Below, one piece after another: positions 42,724 through 51,772 of a stretch of DNA of 55,460 bases. The stretch's first letter is position 1. Each line of letters begins with the position of its first letter. Origin of the DNA: Lachnospiraceae bacterium (GTDB taxonomy: Bacteria; Bacillota; Clostridia; Lachnospirales; Lachnospiraceae); assembly GCA_017634975.1 (NCBI GenBank), contig JAGBMJ010000123.1, positions 1-55,460 of the forward strand, given 5' to 3'. Both the position numbers and the translations under genes were made by a program. The notes below the pieces were generated by a model. It saw only the letters and a list, made by a program, of their open reading frames with translations. It searched no databases and was not told the origin of the DNA.

Positions 42724-43407
42724 TCAGCCGCCCTTTGCCGGCAGATACGGGATCAAAGCGCCAGCCAACTGCGGTACCGGCATCGTCTGCAGCCACAAGT
42801 GGCCCGGACCTGTGATCACGGTATTGAAGATGCCTTCGCCGCCGAAGATCGCATTCTTCAGTCCCGGTACGGTCTGCACATCCATCTGGCAGGTGGTGCT
42901 CATAGCAGCCAGATAACCGGTATCGATGATCATCTGCTGCCCCGGCTGCAGATCATATTCTTTTACAAATCCGTCAAACTCCAGAAAAGCCATCCCCTGT
43001 CCGGAAAGCTTCTGCATAATGAAACCTTCACCGCCTACCAGACCGGAGCCGATCTTTTTCTGGAAGAATACGGAAAGCTCCACACCGGAGGACGAAGCCA
43101 GAAATGCTTTCTTCTGTGCTACGATCTCCTGGCCCGGTGCGATCTCAAACGCACGGATGGAACCCGGAAAACTGGAAGCGAACGCGATCATGCCTTCGCC
43201 GCCCTGTGCTGTGTAACGGTTCTGGAACATGCTCTCACCGGAGAACATTCTTCCCAGCATTTTGCCGACACCGCCGTTGGATGTGGTCTCCATCTTCATG
43301 TTCGGTGTCATCCAGCTCATTGCGCCGCTCTCGGTGATCATCGTCTCACCTGCATCCAGCGTACAGATCACTACCGGTAACGGTTCGCCTTCAATTGAAT
43401 ACTTCAT
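42724..43407 (-). CDS. AIM24-family (TIGR00266-like) protein
   Basis: The 227-residue beta-rich protein has the family's repeated glycine-rich strands (GETMITESGAMSWMT, GGEGMIAFASSFPGSI, LVGGEGFIMQKLSGQGMAFL, ILQ-type PGQQMIIDTGYLAAM and GGEGIFNTVITGPGHLWLQT). The family is widespread in bacteria and its role is not well defined. No signal peptide or membrane helix is seen. AGGAGGGG lies before the ATG. Transcribed alone from its own promoter, it ends in the terminator at 42666-42694. Confidence 0.88.
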   Translation of the reverse strand: MKYSIEGEPLPVVICTLDAGETMITESGAMSWMTPNMKMETTSNGGVGKMLGRMFSGESMFQNRYTAQGGEGMIAFASSFPGSIRAFEIAPGQEIVAQKKAFLASSSGVELSVFFQKKIGSGLVGGEGFIMQKLSGQGMAFLEFDGFVKEYDLQPGQQMIIDTGYLAAMSTTCQMDVQTVPGLKNAIFGGEGIFNTVITGPGHLWLQTMPVPQLAGALIPYLPAKGG

Positions 43408-43444
43408 ATTTAACCCCTCCTGTTTTTTTTCTGCAGGTCATTTT

Positions 43445-43489
43445 CCTGCGACATAAAAATATTTTACCTTATCGCAGGGCAAATTGCAA
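43445..43489 (-). promoter_or_regulatory. Promoter of the AIM24-family gene with a flanking inverted repeat
   Basis: On the minus strand TTGCAA (43484-43489) and TAAAAT (43461-43466) are 17 bases apart. CCTGCGA and TCGCAGG (43472-43478 and 43445-43451) flank the -10, a candidate operator. Confidence 0.5.
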
Positions 43490-43529
43490 GCAAACTCTGT
43501 TTGTTATCCACTTCTTTTTGTGCATTTTG

Positions 43530-45509
43530 TCATGAATCCTGCAGATACTTCTTCAGGTTCAGCATACGGTCACGCAGCTCTGCTGCCACCTCAAAGTTCA
43601 GATCGGCCGCTGCCTTGCGCATCTGTTTCTCCGTTTCGGCGATCACTTTCTTCAGTTCCTTTTCATCCATCGATTCCGGATCCTTCTCCAGTGCCGTCTC
43701 GGTAGATGCGATGGACTTGCTGATCGCGATCAGCTCCCGTACCGCCTTTTTGATCGTTGTCGGGGTAATCCCGTGTTCTTCGTTGTACTTCATCTGAATC
43801 GCACGCCGGCGGTTGGTCTCGTCAATACAGATCTTCATCGAATCCGTCATATTATCGGCATACATGATCACGTGGCCTTCCGCATTTCGTGCTGCGCGCC
43901 CGACCGTCTGGATCAGGGAAGTAGCCGAGCGCAGGAAGCCTTCCTTGTCCGCATCCAGGATCGCCACCAGCGTGACTTCCGGGATATCCAGACCTTCCCG
44001 CAGCAGATTAATGCCCACCAGCACATCAAAGACATCCAGACGCAGGTCCCGGATGATCTCGGCGCGTTCCAGCGTATCGATATCCGAATGCAGATACTTC
44101 ACGCGAATGCCGATATCGTGCAGATAATCCGTCAGATCCTCCGCCATCCGTTTGGTCAGCGTGGTGATCATCACTTTGTTTTTCTTAGCGGTTTCTTTTT
44201 TGATCTCCGCCACCAGATCGTCGATCTGCCCTTCCACCGGCCGCACACTGATCTCGGGATCCAGCAGTCCGGTCGGCCGGATGATCTGCTCCGTCCGCAG
44301 CAGTTCGTGTTCCGCCTCGTATTCCGCCGGTGTCGCCGATACAAACAGCATCTGGTCGATGTAGGATTCAAACTCCTGAAAATTGAGCGGCCGGTTGTCC
44401 AATGCCGACGGCAGGCGGAATCCGTAATCCACCAGAGTCATCTTTCTCGCACGGTCACCGTTGTACATACCGCGGATCTGCGGGATCGTCATATGCGACT
44501 CATCGATGATGATCAAAAAGTCGTTCTTGAAGAAATCCATCAGGCAGTACGGATGCGCCCCGGCCGGCATCCCCGTCAGATGTCTGGAATAGTTCTCGAT
44601 GCCGGAGCAGATGCCGGTCTCCCGAAGCATCTCCACATCAAAGCTGGTGCGTTCAAAAATACGCTGTGCCTCGATCAGTTTATCCTCGCTCTTAAAGAAT
44701 GCCACACGCTCTCTCGCTTCCTCTTCGATCGCTTTGCATGCTTCCTCCATCCGCTCCTTGGACACCACGTAATGTGACGCCGGATAGATGTTCACATGCT
44801 CCAGCGTACAAATGGGGCGGTGCGTGACGTTGTCCAGCTGTGTGATGCGGTCGATCTCATCTCCGAAAAATTCCACACGGATAATGGTATCGCCCTGCTC
44901 CGCCGGATTGATCTCCAGTACGTCCCCATGCACACGAAAGCAGCCGCGGTTCAGGTCCAGATCGTTACGGTCGTACTGGATCCCGATCAATTCCCGGATC
45001 ACATCGTCCCGGTCTTTCTGCTGCCCCGGCCGCAGCGATACCACCAGGCCTGAATATTCATCCGGGCTGCCCAGACCGTAGATACAGGATACGCTGGCAA
45101 TGACCACCACATCCCTCCGCTCGGTCAGGGATGCCGTAGCCGACAGCCGCAGCTTATCGATCTCGTCATTCACATCGGAATCTTTTTCGATATAGGTATC
45201 CGTCGAAGGCACATACGCCTCCGGCTGGTAATAATCGTAATAGGATACAAAATATTCGACCGCATTCTCCGGGAAGAATTCTTTAAACTCACCGTACAAT
45301 TGGGCCGCCAATGTTTTGTTATGTGCGATGATGAGCGTCGGCTTGTTCAGCGCAGCGATCACGTTTGCCATGGTAAAGGTCTTACCTGAACCCGTAACCC
45401 CCAGTAAAGTCTGGAATTGATTGCCTTTTTTGAACCCGTCAACGAGTTCTTTGATCGCCTGCGGCTGATCACCTGTCGGCTGGTATTCACTGTGTAATTT
45501 AAAATCCAT
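43530..45509 (-). CDS. uvrB: Excinuclease ABC subunit B
   Basis: A 659-residue UvrB. The helicase core has Walker [18 protein letters not shown] (near residue 40), the DNA-gripping beta-hairpin [39 protein letters not shown] and the motif V/VI region [13 protein letters not shown] and QTVGRAARN. The C-terminal UVR motif ([28 protein letters not shown]) that contacts UvrC is present. It follows the RelE-type toxin gene on the same strand after 54 bases. GAGGG lies ten bases before the ATG; I see no good SOS box for it. Confidence 0.97.
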   Translation of the reverse strand: MDFKLHSEYQPTGDQPQAIKELVDGFKKGNQFQTLLGVTGSGKTFTMANVIAALNKPTLIIAHNKTLAAQLYGEFKEFFPENAVEYFVSYYDYYQPEAYVPSTDTYIEKDSDVNDEIDKLRLSATASLTERRDVVVIASVSCIYGLGSPDEYSGLVVSLRPGQQKDRDDVIRELIGIQYDRNDLDLNRGCFRVHGDVLEINPAEQGDTIIRVEFFGDEIDRITQLDNVTHRPICTLEHVNIYPASHYVVSKERMEEACKAIEEEARERVAFFKSEDKLIEAQRIFERTSFDVEMLRETGICSGIENYSRHLTGMPAGAHPYCLMDFFKNDFLIIIDESHMTIPQIRGMYNGDRARKMTLVDYGFRLPSALDNRPLNFQEFESYIDQMLFVSATPAEYEAEHELLRTEQIIRPTGLLDPEISVRPVEGQIDDLVAEIKKETAKKNKVMITTLTKRMAEDLTDYLHDIGIRVKYLHSDIDTLERAEIIRDLRLDVFDVLVGINLLREGLDIPEVTLVAILDADKEGFLRSATSLIQTVGRAARNAEGHVIMYADNMTDSMKICIDETNRRRAIQMKYNEEHGITPTTIKKAVRELIAISKSIASTETALEKDPESMDEKELKKVIAETEKQMRKAAADLNFEVAAELRDRMLNLKKYLQDS

Positions 45510-45563
45510 GATCTAAAAAACCCTCAAAAGTTGTAGTAAAAAAGTTCGCCTATAGCAGCAAAA

Positions 45564-45911
45564 TTAGTCGTCATCTTCCGTATCTTCTAAAGTGTAATCG
45601 CTCTTCCCGAACAGTGTCTTCATATAATCGCTTCTTGAAAATAGAATTCTGCCGATTTCCATCCGGTTTTCATTAATTCTGTAAAAAGCCATATACTCCT
45701 TAAATGTCACGTAATAGATGCCGGTAAATTCTCCCATGAAACTCAACGGAGTACCCGTCTTGGGATAGTTCTTCTTTTTGCTGACCGCTGCTCTCAGATC
45801 CGTAATGTATCTGTCTGCAATATCAAAGCTCTGAGAAGCCTCGTAAACCTCATCCCAGACTCTGTCCAGATCACTTACCGCAGCAGGTGAATAGATTATC
45901 TCAAAAGTCAT
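45564..45911 (-). CDS. RelE/ParE-family toxin
   Basis: The 115-residue protein fits the type II RelE/ParE toxin fold: FEIIYSPAAVSDLDRVWDEV at the start, a helix pair (ADRYITDLRAAV) and the central beta strands YYVTFKEYMAFYRINENRMEIGRILFS. The last 15 residues are acidic. Its ATG overlaps the antitoxin stop by 4 bases. The likely target is ribosome-bound mRNA (RelE) or gyrase (ParE); sequence alone does not settle which. Confidence 0.85.
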   Translation of the reverse strand: MTFEIIYSPAAVSDLDRVWDEVYEASQSFDIADRYITDLRAAVSKKKNYPKTGTPLSFMGEFTGIYYVTFKEYMAFYRINENRMEIGRILFSRSDYMKTLFGKSDYTLEDTEDDD

Positions 45912-46195
45912 CCTTCAACCTCGGCTTCTTTTTGTCTTCTCTTTTCCGCAAAATGCCTGTCCAGATCTTCTTCGGTTTTCCACCCTTGCTGCTCTCCCGA
46001 CTGAAATCCCTTGTTAAGTTCTGTCATAAGTTTAAGCATTGCTTTGGTCTTCTCAAACTCTTCATCGTCTTCTATACTATGGACGCTGTATTCTCCATGC
46101 CCGTTTTTTGTCAGATAAACCGGAGCATTCGGTCTTACTTTCTCTAAAACCTGACCATAGTTTCGAAGTTCAGAAATCGGTGCTATTGTCGGCAT
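45908..46195 (-). CDS. Phd/YefM-family antitoxin
   Basis: The 95-residue antitoxin opens PTIAPISELRNYGQVLEKV, then APVYLTKNGHGEYSVHSIED, the Phd/YefM DNA-binding fold. The C-terminal charged half (KTEEDLDRHFAEKRRQKE) wraps the toxin. It precedes the toxin gene with a 4-base overlap, the usual antitoxin-first order. A promoter at 46246-46274 drives the pair; autoregulation is expected for the family. Confidence 0.87.
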   Translation of the reverse strand: MPTIAPISELRNYGQVLEKVRPNAPVYLTKNGHGEYSVHSIEDDEEFEKTKAMLKLMTELNKGFQSGEQQGWKTEEDLDRHFAEKRRQKEAEVEG

Positions 46196-46245
46196 ACGCT
46201 CTACCTCCTGTCTTAAACGAATAATCGTATATGATCCTTACATAT

Positions 46246-46274
46246 ATACTAACACTCTTTTGTATATTTTTCAA
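46246..46274 (-). promoter_or_regulatory. Promoter of the RelE-type TA pair
   Basis: On the minus strand TTGAAA (46269-46274) and TAGTAT (46246-46251) are 17 bases apart. The upstream flank has two TTCGAA palindromes (about 46282-46305) and the leader has an ACGA-ATAA-TCGT inverted repeat; either could be an antitoxin operator. Confidence 0.55.
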
Positions 46275-46421
46275 CAAATCTTTCGAAGAATTTTTCGAAT
46301 TTATAGATATCAAATCCTTAATCAATTCTCTTCTGCCAACAAGATAATCCGCAGGACATGTTCAGTCATTATAAGTCCGCTTGCTCCACACCCACGGAAC
46401 TGATTTTTCATACTCATTATA

Positions 46422-46450
46422 TTGCCATATATGTAAAAATATGCTATTAT
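46422..46450 (+). promoter_or_regulatory. Promoter of the VapC-type TA pair
   Basis: TTGCCA (46422-46427) and TATTAT (46445-46450) are 17 bases apart. A GTTAAC palindrome lies downstream, before the AAGGAGG near 46487. The rest of the 307-base gap between the two TA pairs (46196-46502) is AT-rich and has no gene that I can see. Confidence 0.55.
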
Positions 46451-46502
46451 TTAGCTAGGTTAGTTAACATTAGAAATGCTGCTGTAAAGGAGGATAATAT
46501 AT

Positions 46503-46742
46503 ATGACTCAAGTAAATATGTTTCAAGCTAAAACCGATCTTTCAAAACTGATAGCATCCCTTGAAAAAAAAGAAGAAGACCAGGTAGTAATTGCCAGGGA
46601 CGGTACCCCCGTGGCAGTTTTAACCTTATATATCCCCCAGCCGCATACGCGTAAACTAGGCATAAGAAAAGGGAAATATGTTATTCCGGATGATATTGAT
46701 GAGTGTAATGACGAAGTATTATCTCTTATGGAGGGCGTATGA
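46503..46742 (+). CDS. Phd/YefM-family antitoxin
   Basis: The 79-residue antitoxin opens MTQVNMFQAKTDLSKLIASL, with VVIARDGTPVAVLTLY, a classic Phd/YefM N-terminal fold; the toxin-binding tail (PDDIDECNDEVLSLMEGV) is short. AAGGAGG precedes the ATG. It overlaps the vapC-like gene by 4 bases. Confidence 0.88.
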   Translation: MTQVNMFQAKTDLSKLIASLEKKEEDQVVIARDGTPVAVLTLYIPQPHTRKLGIRKGKYVIPDDIDECNDEVLSLMEGV

Positions 46743-47119
46743 ACATATTAGCAGACACACATATTCTTCTATGGAGTATTTATGACGACGATAAACTCTC
46801 CGATAAGGCAAAAAACTATCTAATAGACGGAAGAAACCGATTCTATTATAGTCTGATATCTATCTGGGAAGTAGCAATAAAAAACAATATCGGAAAAATG
46901 CCCGTTCCTGCCGAAGATTTACTGGAAGCGTGTGATGAAATGGGATTCGTTCCATTGCCTTTAAAAAAGGAACACATATTACGATTACAAAGCCTGTCGG
47001 AATGGGAACACAGAGATCCTTTTGACCGAATACTTGTAGCACAGGCCGAAGCAGAAAAATTGCAATTCCTTACGGAAGATAGAAAGATTTTGGATTACAA
47101 ATCGCCTTGCATTCTCTGA
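46739..47119 (+). CDS. PIN-domain ribonuclease toxin, VapC-like
   Basis: The 126-residue PIN domain keeps the acidic metal site: D6 in LADTHILLWS, E43 in SISIWEVAIK-like SIWEVAIKN, and the D of HRDPFDRILVAQA, with FLTEDRKILDY near the end. VapC toxins cleave specific RNAs, often tRNA or rRNA. It ends at a bidirectional terminator shared with the large gene at 47201. The reading frame is AT-rich relative to its neighbours. Confidence 0.88.
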   Translation: MNILADTHILLWSIYDDDKLSDKAKNYLIDGRNRFYYSLISIWEVAIKNNIGKMPVPAEDLLEACDEMGFVPLPLKKEHILRLQSLSEWEHRDPFDRILVAQAEAEKLQFLTEDRKILDYKSPCIL

Positions 47120-47149
47120 TAACAGTAAAAAGACTGGACATACTTATGT

Positions 47150-47202
47150 ATCCTAAACTCTCCGAGAATTATACTCGGAGAGTTTAGGATGGATCCTTTT
47201 TT
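47150..47202. terminator. Bidirectional hairpin terminator between vapC and the large orphan gene
   Basis: Perfect 17-bp arms (ATCCTAAACTCTCCGAG at 47150-47166 and its complement at 47174-47190) around a 7-base loop, with six Ts at 47197-47202 for the plus strand. It should stop the vapC transcript and also end the minus-strand large gene, whose stop codon overlaps the T run. Confidence 0.85.
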
Positions 47203-50200
47203 ATTTTCCAATACGGATCGAATCAGTATGGGAAACCTTCAGATCGTCCCTTTTCTCCGCGCGGTTCTGTTTTGTATCCTGAATCTTCTTTTCCTGCGCT
47301 TTCTTTCCGCTGATCTCGATACCATTATCTCTCTGGGATTCCACCACCAGATTGCTGTAGCTGCTCTTACGACGCGGAGCCTTATCTTCTTCCTTCTTAT
47401 TCTCCACCGGCGCCTTTTCATCCGCTTTCTGCTCCGGTACAGCTGCCTTCTCCGGCTCTTTGTTCTTCAGCTCGTCCATATTGATCTTGCGATGCTTATT
47501 GTCCTTCTCATCCGGCGCCGCATTCACCACAGCCTGCGCAGCCTGCTTCTGATAAGCCTGATCCAGCAAACACTTCTCGTGCACCTGTACGGCCAGCGCC
47601 CGATCCTTTTCCAGCTCATCCCATACGCCATCCAGTTTTTCGGTATACTGCTTCATGGAATTGTACATCTCATCCGCAATATTTCTGCGGGCCTGACCAG
47701 TACCGAACACACCGCGGGTTTTGCTGCTGTCGATCCGTTTCCGGTATGCAAAAGCACTCTCACCCATTTCCCGGATCGCATCCCGGATCTCCTGCGGAGA
47801 GCTCTTCGGTGTCAGGCTGCTCAGTTTCTCCAGATCGTTCACCATTTTGCGGAACTCATCGGAACGGTTGCCGGTATCCAGTTTCTTCAGTTCGGCATAC
47901 TTCTTACCGGCCATTTCCATCATCTCTTCCACTGTTGTCAGACATTTATCCGACTTCTTCCGGCTGCTCTCAAAACGCTTGACCGTCACTTCCGTGAGAT
48001 TTTCCGGCGCCACCACCTGACGGTCTTCCGTCACCTTCACACCACATAGTCCGGATGGATCGGTCTTCCCCATAGCGATCTCGCCGCCGCGCATCATCAG
48101 ATTCTCCGCCTTCGGATCATTGGGATAACGGTCCTTCAGCATCTGCATCTGCCGCTCGGTAACTGCCTTACCGGATAAATAATCCGAGCCTTTCAGATGT
48201 TTTCCGTCCGTTCCCAGGTCCACTTCCGAATATACCATGGCCCAGGGCCCTTTCAGGAGATTCACCGCACTGAGCTTTTTCGCCACATCACTTCCGGCAG
48301 TCAATCCATTTGCGATCTGGTTGCGCGCTCTCTCATCATCCTTCAAACCGCCGATCTGCGGATACTCTCCGTTTTTAATCTTTTCGTCATAGACCTGCGC
48401 GATCTTGCCGGCCTGTACCTGCAGTTCCGTCGCATAACGCAGCATTTCGTCATATAGTGCCTTTACAGTCGCTGCCCCCTTCTTCGGCGGACATTTTTCA
48501 TAAATGTCGCCGCCCGGCTGTACATCTTCATATCGGGGATCCTCTTCACTCAGATTCTCATATTCCGGCGGCAGCTGGCGATCCAGTATATCCTCGTCAT
48601 ATTTCTGAAGCGCCTCTCTTTCCTGTACGCTGCAATATCCCATCTTCATTGCAAAAGCATCATTCTTCTGCTTCAGTTCCACGAGCCGTACCGCCAGCCT
48701 GCGGTATTCTCCCGCCTGCTCCAGTGCATTCAGTTCCTCATAGATTGGATTGGGTGCATTCGGATCCGGCTGCTGTTCCGGCAATTCCTCTCCCGGCTGC
48801 ATCACATTCTCTTGCGAATTGAACATGCCCGGCTCATCCAGCTTCTGTACCACCGTCTCCGGTTCCTTTGGGGCATAATTGATTTTTGCAACGATCGGTG
48901 CAATGTTCTTTTCCGAAGATACCAGATTCACCGGTATCCTGTCCTGCACCTGTATTCCGTTCTCTTCCTTATACCCTCGAAGAACATCCGCCTGCTTTCC
49001 CTGCAGGATCAGCCGGAGAGCTTCCGCCTTTTTCAACGCCTGCAAACGATCCGCGTCTTTAACATCCGCAAATTTATTTCCGATAATCTCGTCAATACTC
49101 TTTCCCTCGATATAGACGCGATCTGCGATATCTTCACGATCTGCCGTCATCTTCTGCCTATCCTCCTGCGAGAAGATAACATTCAGCATGGAGTCCATAT
49201 TCTGCGTCGCAAATTCCAGTTCCGGCTCCGTCAGATCCTTTACATTATCCTTGCCGAGAAATCCGGCGGACAGATCCGGATGGCCGGCCTGGATCTCCAG
49301 ACGCGCCTCATTTACCGGTCCCATATTTTTGCTCACGCCATCCAGAAAACCAAGGAATTCCTTCTCCTCCAATCCTCTGTTTTTCATTAAGATACGAAAC
49401 AGATTGGCTTCTCCCTGGCTCGGAAAATCTTCGTCGATGTTAAAACCTTTTCCTTTTGCGACTTTTTTTAATACCGTGTTCCAAAGCTTGATCTCCAGCT
49501 CGGCCACATCATGTTTTTTTGCATAATCATCTGCAAATTGATTCAGTTTCTCAAGTTCTTCTTTTTTCTTCTGCAGATCACGGCTGTGATCCGTGATATT
49601 CCCATTACGATCCCTGACATCCACCCATTCACTGTTTTTTTCCAGATCTTTGATGTCCTCTTCCCATTTGTCGATCAGTTCCAGATGGACCATATGCGCT
49701 TCCGCTGCATTCATGCTCTGCACATATGTCTTCTCTACCGTGCGCAGCATATGATCATACATTGTCCGGTACTGTTCCGGTACACCGCTCCGTTTCGCGG
49801 TAAATGCTCGGATATGCTCGGACAGACCGATCTCTTCGTCATTATCCAATCCTTCCCGGGAGCCTGCGGACGGAACATATTTTCCGCCGGAAAGAGCTTT
49901 GGCGCGCTTTTTCTCCCACAGTTCTCCCATGCTCGCACTTTTGCGCTCCTCAAACATCTGATCTTTCGCATTTTTATACTCGGTTCGGAACGGTTTTACG
50001 GTCCTATAGATCGCATACGGCTCTCTATCCACCTCTTCGATCATATCTTCCATCCGTTCCATGATCCCCGGTGTTTTCTCATCTCTGATCTGTATGAATT
50101 TTTTTACATCCTCCTGCTCCGCAGCGATACCGGCATTGTCCTTCATATAGTAGTTCAAAAAATCCTGTGCTCCGGAATAGATCCCGATGGACACTTCATC

Positions 50201-51451
50201 CGTAATACCCGGATGCTCCACCAGCATATCCGACTCCGGCGCAAAAGCCTCAGCAGTGAGATACCATGTCTTTTTCTGATCCCCTTCTCCGGTAGTAAAG
50301 GATCCCATCACGCCTGCAAAATGTCTCTCCCACTTCAGATCATCCTTTTTAGGTGCTTTCTTTGCTGCTTCCTCTGCAGTTTTCAGTTCTTCCTTCTTTT
50401 CAGTGATCTGTTTTTCAATCTCTTCCTGTTTTGCGGCTGCGTTTTCTTTTCCTTTTTCTTCCGTCAGCACATCAATCTCTTTTTGAATCTCCGCAGGACG
50501 ATCACGGATCTTCCTCATTTCCTGATCAATATCGATCGCAAAAGCTTCTACTGCATCTTTCTCTTTTTCCTTCCCCAGTTCGATATTTGCCTGATGCGCG
50601 CTCTTCACCACATTTTTGATAAAATGCATACTTCCTTCACATTCATTCGGAACGATCATCCTCTTTTCCGTTACCGGATCGATCTCGGACAGCGCCCGGA
50701 GCTGCTGCACACTATTGGCATAACCATCGATATTTTTTTGGAAAACATTATCTGCATTTCCTCCGGCTTCGATCCCCGTAAACGGAGAATTTTCCATCGA
50801 CTTCATCTCGTCCAGGGTCATCTGGTTTCTCACATACTTCTGCCACAGACTGAAATAATTGTTAAACCCGATAGGCTTTAATTCGTTACCAAAGGAAATC
50901 GACGCTTTACAGAAATCCTTAAAACTGTTTCTTTCCGTCAGCGGAATTTCCATTTCATCACATAACCATTCGGTCGCATTCTCCCGAAGCATTTCTATAT
51001 CCGTTTCCATAGGCACATCCGGATTCATCGGGATGCCGCTCAGTCCGAAATGGTTCTGGAACTCCTGAAGGAAATGTAATCCTTTGTCCATATCCGGCTG
51101 TCCGTCTTCTCCAAGAAACTTCTTTGCCGTTCCCTTCATCAGACGGTTTACATTTTCACGCATCTTAAATACGGGCTGTCCGGGGCCTCCGCATCCGTAT
51201 TCCGGCAGCTTTGTGTGCATATCATATAAGCCCGGCTCTTCCTTGGATTCCGTAAAATACAGAAAATCCGAAGCACTGCCGGCTTCGATCTGCTCCATGA
51301 TCTCTTTCGTGACCTGCATACCGGAAAAGGCACCTCCGGTGAGTGCCTCCGGTTTCAGTTTCTGATCCGTCGACTGTGCTCCGGGTGCTACGACCGGTTC
51401 ACCGGTTCCTGTCATTCCTTCCACTGGTGTATAATATTTCGGCTTCGGCAT
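47201..51451 (-). CDS. Very large soluble protein of no recognised family
   Basis: This 1416-residue protein has no signal peptide, membrane helix or catalytic motif that I recognise. It begins MPKPKYYTPVEGMTGTGEPV; GGAGG lies eight bases before this ATG, so the upstream ATG at 51493 is rejected. The N-terminal 260 residues look globular. About residues 300-370 form a charged coiled coil (KEKDAVEAFAIDIDQEM, KEELKTAEEAAKKAPKK), followed by alternating globular and helical blocks. At about 890-925 a proline-rich linker (EELPEQQPDPNAPNPIYEEL) divides the chain. The last 110 residues are a lysine/glutamate-rich, probably disordered tail (RKINMDELKNKEPEKA, NKKEEDKAPRRKSSYSNL). It lies between two TA pairs and a secreted sugar-binding protein. 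Function unknown; scaffold or effector roles are possible. Confidence 0.8.
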   Translation of the reverse strand: MPKPKYYTPVEGMTGTGEPVVAPGAQSTDQKLKPEALTGGAFSGMQVTKEIMEQIEAGSASDFLYFTESKEEPGLYDMHTKLPEYGCGGPGQPVFKMRENVNRLMKGTAKKFLGEDGQPDMDKGLHFLQEFQNHFGLSGIPMNPDVPMETDIEMLRENATEWLCDEMEIPLTERNSFKDFCKASISFGNELKPIGFNNYFSLWQKYVRNQMTLDEMKSMENSPFTGIEAGGNADNVFQKNIDGYANSVQQLRALSEIDPVTEKRMIVPNECEGSMHFIKNVVKSAHQANIELGKEKEKDAVEAFAIDIDQEMRKIRDRPAEIQKEIDVLTEEKGKENAAAKQEEIEKQITEKKEELKTAEEAAKKAPKKDDLKWERHFAGVMGSFTTGEGDQKKTWYLTAEAFAPESDMLVEHPGITDEVSIGIYSGAQDFLNYYMKDNAGIAAEQEDVKKFIQIRDEKTPGIMERMEDMIEEVDREPYAIYRTVKPFRTEYKNAKDQMFEERKSASMGELWEKKRAKALSGGKYVPSAGSREGLDNDEEIGLSEHIRAFTAKRSGVPEQYRTMYDHMLRTVEKTYVQSMNAAEAHMVHLELIDKWEEDIKDLEKNSEWVDVRDRNGNITDHSRDLQKKKEELEKLNQFADDYAKKHDVAELEIKLWNTVLKKVAKGKGFNIDEDFPSQGEANLFRILMKNRGLEEKEFLGFLDGVSKNMGPVNEARLEIQAGHPDLSAGFLGKDNVKDLTEPELEFATQNMDSMLNVIFSQEDRQKMTADREDIADRVYIEGKSIDEIIGNKFADVKDADRLQALKKAEALRLILQGKQADVLRGYKEENGIQVQDRIPVNLVSSEKNIAPIVAKINYAPKEPETVVQKLDEPGMFNSQENVMQPGEELPEQQPDPNAPNPIYEELNALEQAGEYRRLAVRLVELKQKNDAFAMKMGYCSVQEREALQKYDEDILDRQLPPEYENLSEEDPRYEDVQPGGDIYEKCPPKKGAATVKALYDEMLRYATELQVQAGKIAQVYDEKIKNGEYPQIGGLKDDERARNQIANGLTAGSDVAKKLSAVNLLKGPWAMVYSEVDLGTDGKHLKGSDYLSGKAVTERQMQMLKDRYPNDPKAENLMMRGGEIAMGKTDPSGLCGVKVTEDRQVVAPENLTEVTVKRFESSRKKSDKCLTTVEEMMEMAGKKYAELKKLDTGNRSDEFRKMVNDLEKLSSLTPKSSPQEIRDAIREMGESAFAYRKRIDSSKTRGVFGTGQARRNIADEMYNSMKQYTEKLDGVWDELEKDRALAVQVHEKCLLDQAYQKQAAQAVVNAAPDEKDNKHRKINMDELKNKEPEKAAVPEQKADEKAPVENKKEEDKAPRRKSSYSNLVVESQRDNGIEISGKKAQEKKIQDTKQNRAEKRDDLKVSHTDSIRIGK

Positions 51452-51516
51452 AGATTTGTCCTCCATTTTGTTTTCTATTATAACTGCTGACATAATTGTT
51501 CCCGATATTGAACCCC

Positions 51517-51548
51517 ATTATACAAACCCATGTGCAAGCATAGTGCAA
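51517..51548 (-). promoter_or_regulatory. Probable promoter of the large orphan gene
   Basis: On the minus strand a perfect TATAAT (51517-51522) lies about 70 bases before the ATG. The nearest -35 candidates are TTGCAC at 51543-51548 (20-base spacing) and a second TTGCAC much closer, so the -35 is weak. Confidence 0.35.
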
Positions 51549-51584
51549 GTTTCCCGGTATATTTTCAAAAAACTTTCCATACGC

Positions 51585-51615
51585 AAAAAGCCATGGTGAT
51601 ACATCCCCATGGCTT
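51585..51615 (-). terminator. Intrinsic terminator after the carbohydrate-binding gene
   Basis: AAGCCATGG (51607-51615, minus strand) pairs with CCATGGCTT (51588-51596) around a 10-base loop, followed by five Ts on the minus strand. It ends the remnant at 51621-51770 and so also the gene at 51773. Confidence 0.7.
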
Positions 51616-51620
51616 CCTGC

Positions 51621-51770
51621 TTACAACGGTTCAATGCTGTCACGATACTCCTCCGGACCGCTCATCACGGTCACTCCGGAAGTACGCTTCTCTCCTTCAG
51701 CACCCACAACATAGGCACTCACCTGCATCGGTTCCATCACATTGTTCTTTTCCGGATCATATTTTCCAGC
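51621..51770 (-). pseudogene. Truncated copy of part of the neighbouring lipoprotein gene
   Basis: Reading on the minus strand, GKYDPEKNNVMEPMQVSAYV, then VGAEGEKRTSGVTVMSG and PEEYRDSIEPL then stop matches the middle of the lipoprotein at 54161-54757 (DPEKYNVMEPMQASAYVVG). By eye about six bases differ over about 122 aligned bases (51637-51758 against 54488-54609). There is no start codon, signal peptide or the C-terminal half. It follows the stop of the carbohydrate-binding gene directly, in another frame, so it is probably not expressed as a protein. Confidence 0.85.
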
Positions 51771-51772
51771 AA

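Noticed and set aside
45530-45560. SOS box upstream of uvrB
   Set aside because: Only a CGAAC half site is present; the second half does not match.
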